Positions 61,649 to 64,000 of a DNA stretch of 64,000 nt are shown here, in pieces; the first letter of the stretch is position 1; the number at the start of each line of letters is the position of its first letter. Where the stretch lies: contig JANDLV010000009.1 in the NCBI GenBank assembly GCA_024330185.1, positions 1 to 64,000 on the forward strand, given 5' to 3'. A program made the position numbers and the translations under genes. A model generated the notes under the pieces. That model had not been told where the DNA came from and made no database searches. It saw only the letters and a program-made list of their open reading frames with translations. Source of the DNA: Candidatus Siliceabacter maunaloa. GTDB taxonomy: Bacteria > Actinomycetota > Thermoleophilia > Solirubrobacterales > Solirubrobacteraceae.

Positions 61649-62647
61649 TCAGCGATCGGTTGCGGACACCGGAGGGTCGGGCGTCGAGAACGGTGTCGCC
61701 TTGGCCCCCTCGTCGTATACCACCATGGTCCCGGCGAGGTGGTCGTGCCAGCCGCGGCGAGTGGACGAGAGCAGGATGGCCAGGAAGCCGAGGCCCGCGG
61801 GCAGCAGCGCCAACGGGATGGCGAACAGTCGCTTGAGCGCACACCGCAGCCCGATCTCCCGCGACCCGTTGTGCTCCAGGTGGATGCTCAGCAGGCGCAT
61901 GCCCGGGGTCTGTCCCACCAGCGCCCAGAACGCGGCGAACACCGATCCGCCTATCACGACCGCGAGCGCGCCGTAGCTGAGCACCCCGAGGAGGGGGAGG
62001 CCGGCGTCTCCCCCGGTGGCCGCCGGAACCAGGGAGGCAAGCTGGCCAAAGCCGAACGAGAGTGCCACGCCGATCAGCGCGAGGTCCATCGCGGCCGCCA
62101 CTGCTCGAGTGATCAGGCCGACCTGGGTGGTCTCGGAGTCGTGGCCCGGCTTGCTCAGGATCCGGTGGATCAACTCCTCCACAGCATCGTCGATCGCCTC
62201 GGTGATCGCGGTGAGCCGGCGGCCCACGTCGGTCACCAGGCCCATCCCCTGCTGGGCGATCGCCGCGCGCACCTCGGGCGCCTCGGCAACGCGTTCCACC
62301 AGCATCTGCGCCTTCGGGCCGGCGAGGAGCTCACCCCAGACGCGGTCGGCCACCTCCGTGTCCAGTGCCCGCACGATCGCGGCGGCCACCTCGTCGCTGG
62401 TCAGCGCCTGCTCCAGCGCGCTCTGGACGGCGTTCTGCTCGACGATCACCCGCACGATCGCCCGCTCGACGGCAGGACTGCGCAGCGCGCGGACGATCGC
62501 CTCCTCGGCAGCCTCCTCGATCGCCCGGTCGACACCGGTGGCGCCGGCCAGGCGCCCGGCGCCGCGGGCCCCCGCGCCGAGCACCCGGGCGGCAGGGGAG
62601 CGCGACCTGGGCGTGTGCTCCACCTCGCCGCTGGAGTCGACGCTCAT
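61649..62647 (-). CDS. RDD-family membrane protein
   Basis: 332 residues. The first 170 are helical and amphipathic with many Val/Ala/Glu positions (EEAAEEAIVRALRSPAVERA) and no membrane span. The RDD-like domain follows with three or four helices, VGLITRAVAAAMDLALIGVA, and includes WALVGQTPGMRLLSI and RRGWHDHLAGTMVVYDE. RDD proteins may act in ion transport. ATG 62647. The yefM operator lies just beyond its stop. Confidence 0.8.
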   Translation of the reverse strand: MSVDSSGEVEHTPRSRSPAARVLGAGARGAGRLAGATGVDRAIEEAAEEAIVRALRSPAVERAIVRVIVEQNAVQSALEQALTSDEVAAAIVRALDTEVADRVWGELLAGPKAQMLVERVAEAPEVRAAIAQQGMGLVTDVGRRLTAITEAIDDAVEELIHRILSKPGHDSETTQVGLITRAVAAAMDLALIGVALSFGFGQLASLVPAATGGDAGLPLLGVLSYGALAVVIGGSVFAAFWALVGQTPGMRLLSIHLEHNGSREIGLRCALKRLFAIPLALLPAGLGFLAILLSSTRRGWHDHLAGTMVVYDEGAKATPFSTPDPPVSATDR

Positions 62648-62718
62648 CCGGGCCTGACTGTAGCGAGCGGGTCCTGGCCCTGGAACATGGGCCGCGCTGC
62701 CGCCAGGATGGTGGAGCG

Positions 62719-63411
62719 ATGACCGCCGAGACCCAACAGGGCGTTCACCTCGCCGACTGGAAGCCGGCGCGGGCGCCGGAGCACCGAATGCTGCAGGGTG
62801 ACCGCGTGGCGCTCGAGCCGCTCGAGCCGGATCGCCACGCCGACGACCTGTTCGCCGCCGCGCAGGGCCCGGGAGCCGACCCCGGCCTCTGGCGCTACCT
62901 GTCCTACGGTCCCTTCGCCGAGGCGGGTGAGCTGCGCGCCTGGCTCGTCGAGCGTGCCGCTTGCACCGACCCGCTCTTCCTCGCCGTGGTCGACCGGGCG
63001 ACCGGCCGGGCGGGCGGCGTCGTCTCCTACCTGCGCATCGAGCCCGCCCACGGCTGCATCGAGATCGGCCACATCTGGTTCGGCGCCGAGCTTCAGCGCA
63101 CGCCGCAGGCCACCGAGGCGATCCACCTGCTCGCCCGGCACGCGTTCGACGACCTGGGAAACCGCCGCCTGGAGTGGAAGTGCAACGCCGCCAACGCCCG
63201 CTCGCGTCGCGCCGCCGAGCGCTTGGGCTTCACCTTCGAGGGTGTCTTCCGCCAGCACCTGATCATCAAGGGCCGCAATCGCGACACTGCCTGGTTCTCG
63301 CTGCTCGACTGCGAGTGGCCCACCGCACGCGCCGCCTTCGAGGCCTGGCTGGCGCCGGAGAACTTCGATGCCGACGGCCGCCAGCGTCGCCCGCTGGCCG
63401 CGTTGCGTTGA
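62719..63411 (+). CDS. GNAT-family N-acetyltransferase (RimJ/RimL-like)
   Basis: 230 residues. It matches the acetyltransferase_3 group: LQGDRVALEPLEPDRHADDL, IEIGHIWFGAELQRTPQATE and NRRLEWKCNAANARSRRAAE, then RLGFTFEGVFRQHLIIKGRN. Members acetylate N-termini of ribosomal or other proteins or small amines; the target is unknown. ATG 62719 with GGTGGAGCG upstream. Confidence 0.88.
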   Translation: MTAETQQGVHLADWKPARAPEHRMLQGDRVALEPLEPDRHADDLFAAAQGPGADPGLWRYLSYGPFAEAGELRAWLVERAACTDPLFLAVVDRATGRAGGVVSYLRIEPAHGCIEIGHIWFGAELQRTPQATEAIHLLARHAFDDLGNRRLEWKCNAANARSRRAAERLGFTFEGVFRQHLIIKGRNRDTAWFSLLDCEWPTARAAFEAWLAPENFDADGRQRRPLAALR

Positions 63412-63489
63412 GCGGCGCCCGATCAGGAGTTCGCCGCCAGCACTCCAAGCTCACTTGAAGTTCAGGGCGAGACCTGCTCCCCTGCCGCT

Positions 63490-63939
63490 GTGGCCACCCT
63501 GCTCACCATCGGCGAGGTGTCGCGGCGTAGCGGCGTGGCAGCGTCGGCGCTGCGCTTCTATGAGGAGCGTGGGCTCATCACCTCCGAGCGGGCCGGCTCG
63601 GGACATCGGCGGTATCCGCGGCCGGTGCTGCGGCGCATCGCGTTCATAGTCTTCGCCCAGCGGATCGGCTTGACGCTCGACGAGATCGGCGCCGAGCTGG
63701 CCAGGCTTCCCCCCGACCGCGCGCCCACGCGCCGTGACTGGTCGCGCCTGTCGGGCGGGTGGGCGACCCGGATCGACCAACGGATCGCCGAGCTCGAGCG
63801 CCTCAAGGACGGGCTCACGGAGTGCATCGGGTGCGGCTGCCTGTCGCTGGAGCGCTGCAAGCTGGCCAACCCCGACGACCGGGCGGCGCGCCTGGGCCCC
63901 GGGCCGCGCTACTGGGTCGGCGACCGGCCGCCCCGCTGA
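63490..63939 (+). CDS. soxR: SoxR-like redox-sensing MerR regulator
   Basis: 149 residues. The MerR winged helix begins LTIGEVSRRSGVAASALRFY, followed by a dimerisation helix and the cysteine motif C112-X2-C115-X-C117-X5-C123 (TECIGCGCLSLERCKLANP) that binds a [2Fe-2S] cluster. Oxidation by redox-cycling compounds turns on its targets. GTG 63490. Its target may be the gene ending at 63953. Confidence 0.92.
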   Translation: MATLLTIGEVSRRSGVAASALRFYEERGLITSERAGSGHRRYPRPVLRRIAFIVFAQRIGLTLDEIGAELARLPPDRAPTRRDWSRLSGGWATRIDQRIAELERLKDGLTECIGCGCLSLERCKLANPDDRAARLGPGPRYWVGDRPPR

Positions 63940-63952
63940 ACCGCTCGCAAAC

Positions 63953-64000
63953 TCAGGACGGCGCCTGGCCGGGCACCGGGATGGGCTCGGAGATGCACTC
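63953..64000 (-). CDS. C-terminal end of a minus-strand gene (partial)
   Basis: Fifteen codons and a TGA (ECISEPIPVPGQAPS) are visible at the window edge. The rest lies outside, so neither family nor start can be given. It converges with the SoxR-like gene. Confidence 0.4.
   Translation of the reverse strand, partial: ECISEPIPVPGQAPS

Overview
The window is a high-GC chromosomal segment with actinobacterial-style housekeeping order and about 70 intact or recognisably broken genes. The mixture of a ftsK-rodZ-cinA-recA-recX-rny-miaB-miaA-dapF-hflX backbone, RNase Y, MurT/GatD, an Asp23/AmaP envelope block and very many GTG starts and four-base stop/start overlaps suggests a deep-branching actinobacterium, most likely Thermoleophilia (Solirubrobacterales-like). 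That placement is inference from gene content; no rRNA gene or other taxonomic marker is present.

Layout. 1-9 kb: ftsK (5' truncated), rodZ-like, cinA, a small decayed stretch with a perfect 24-bp palindrome, a DUF429 gene, then recA carrying a large intein, recX. 9-16 kb: rny, a GT39-type glycosyltransferase, miaB, a decayed beta-propeller gene, and an Rv2578c-like radical SAM gene whose [4Fe-4S] motif is split by a mini-intein. 16-21 kb: lipoate-ligase-like protein, two aminoglycoside-phosphotransferase-like genes, a frameshifted methyltransferase, an SDR, a FIST protein. 21-27 kb: miaA-dapF facing dapD-dapC-dapE, a diaminopimelate/lysine cluster (succinylase branch) supplying peptidoglycan. 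27-31 kb: HesB-like protein, a two-gene module of unknown function, hflX, a toxin-antitoxin pair bracketed by an intact and a partial copy of a MazG-like gene. 31-35 kb: a complete OpuC-type osmoprotectant ABC transporter. 35-39 kb: lipid kinase-murT-methyltransferase-gatD, amidation of peptidoglycan precursor. 39-44 kb: secreted cyclophilin, small membrane proteins, Asp23/Gls24-AmaP-DUF2273 envelope-stress operon, STAS protein. 44-53 kb: aldehyde dehydrogenase, a VapBC pair, and a seven-subunit Mrp (Mnh) cation/proton antiporter. 53-62 kb: an accessory zone of toxin-antitoxin modules, pseudogenes and a 209-bp inverted repeat, also holding an ATP-grasp/N-formylglutamate-amidohydrolase fusion. 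62-64 kb: RDD membrane protein, GNAT, SoxR-like regulator.

How it fits together: the core of the window is DNA maintenance (FtsK, RecA, RecX), RNA processing (RNase Y, MiaA, MiaB, HflX) and cell-envelope construction and protection (DapCDEF, MurT/GatD, RodZ, Asp23/AmaP). Ionic and osmotic homeostasis are handled by the Mrp and OpuC operons. The most unusual points are the intein whose own Cys1 occupies the third cysteine position of a radical SAM motif, a DapF with both catalytic cysteines replaced by serine, and the decaying toxin-antitoxin-rich zone.
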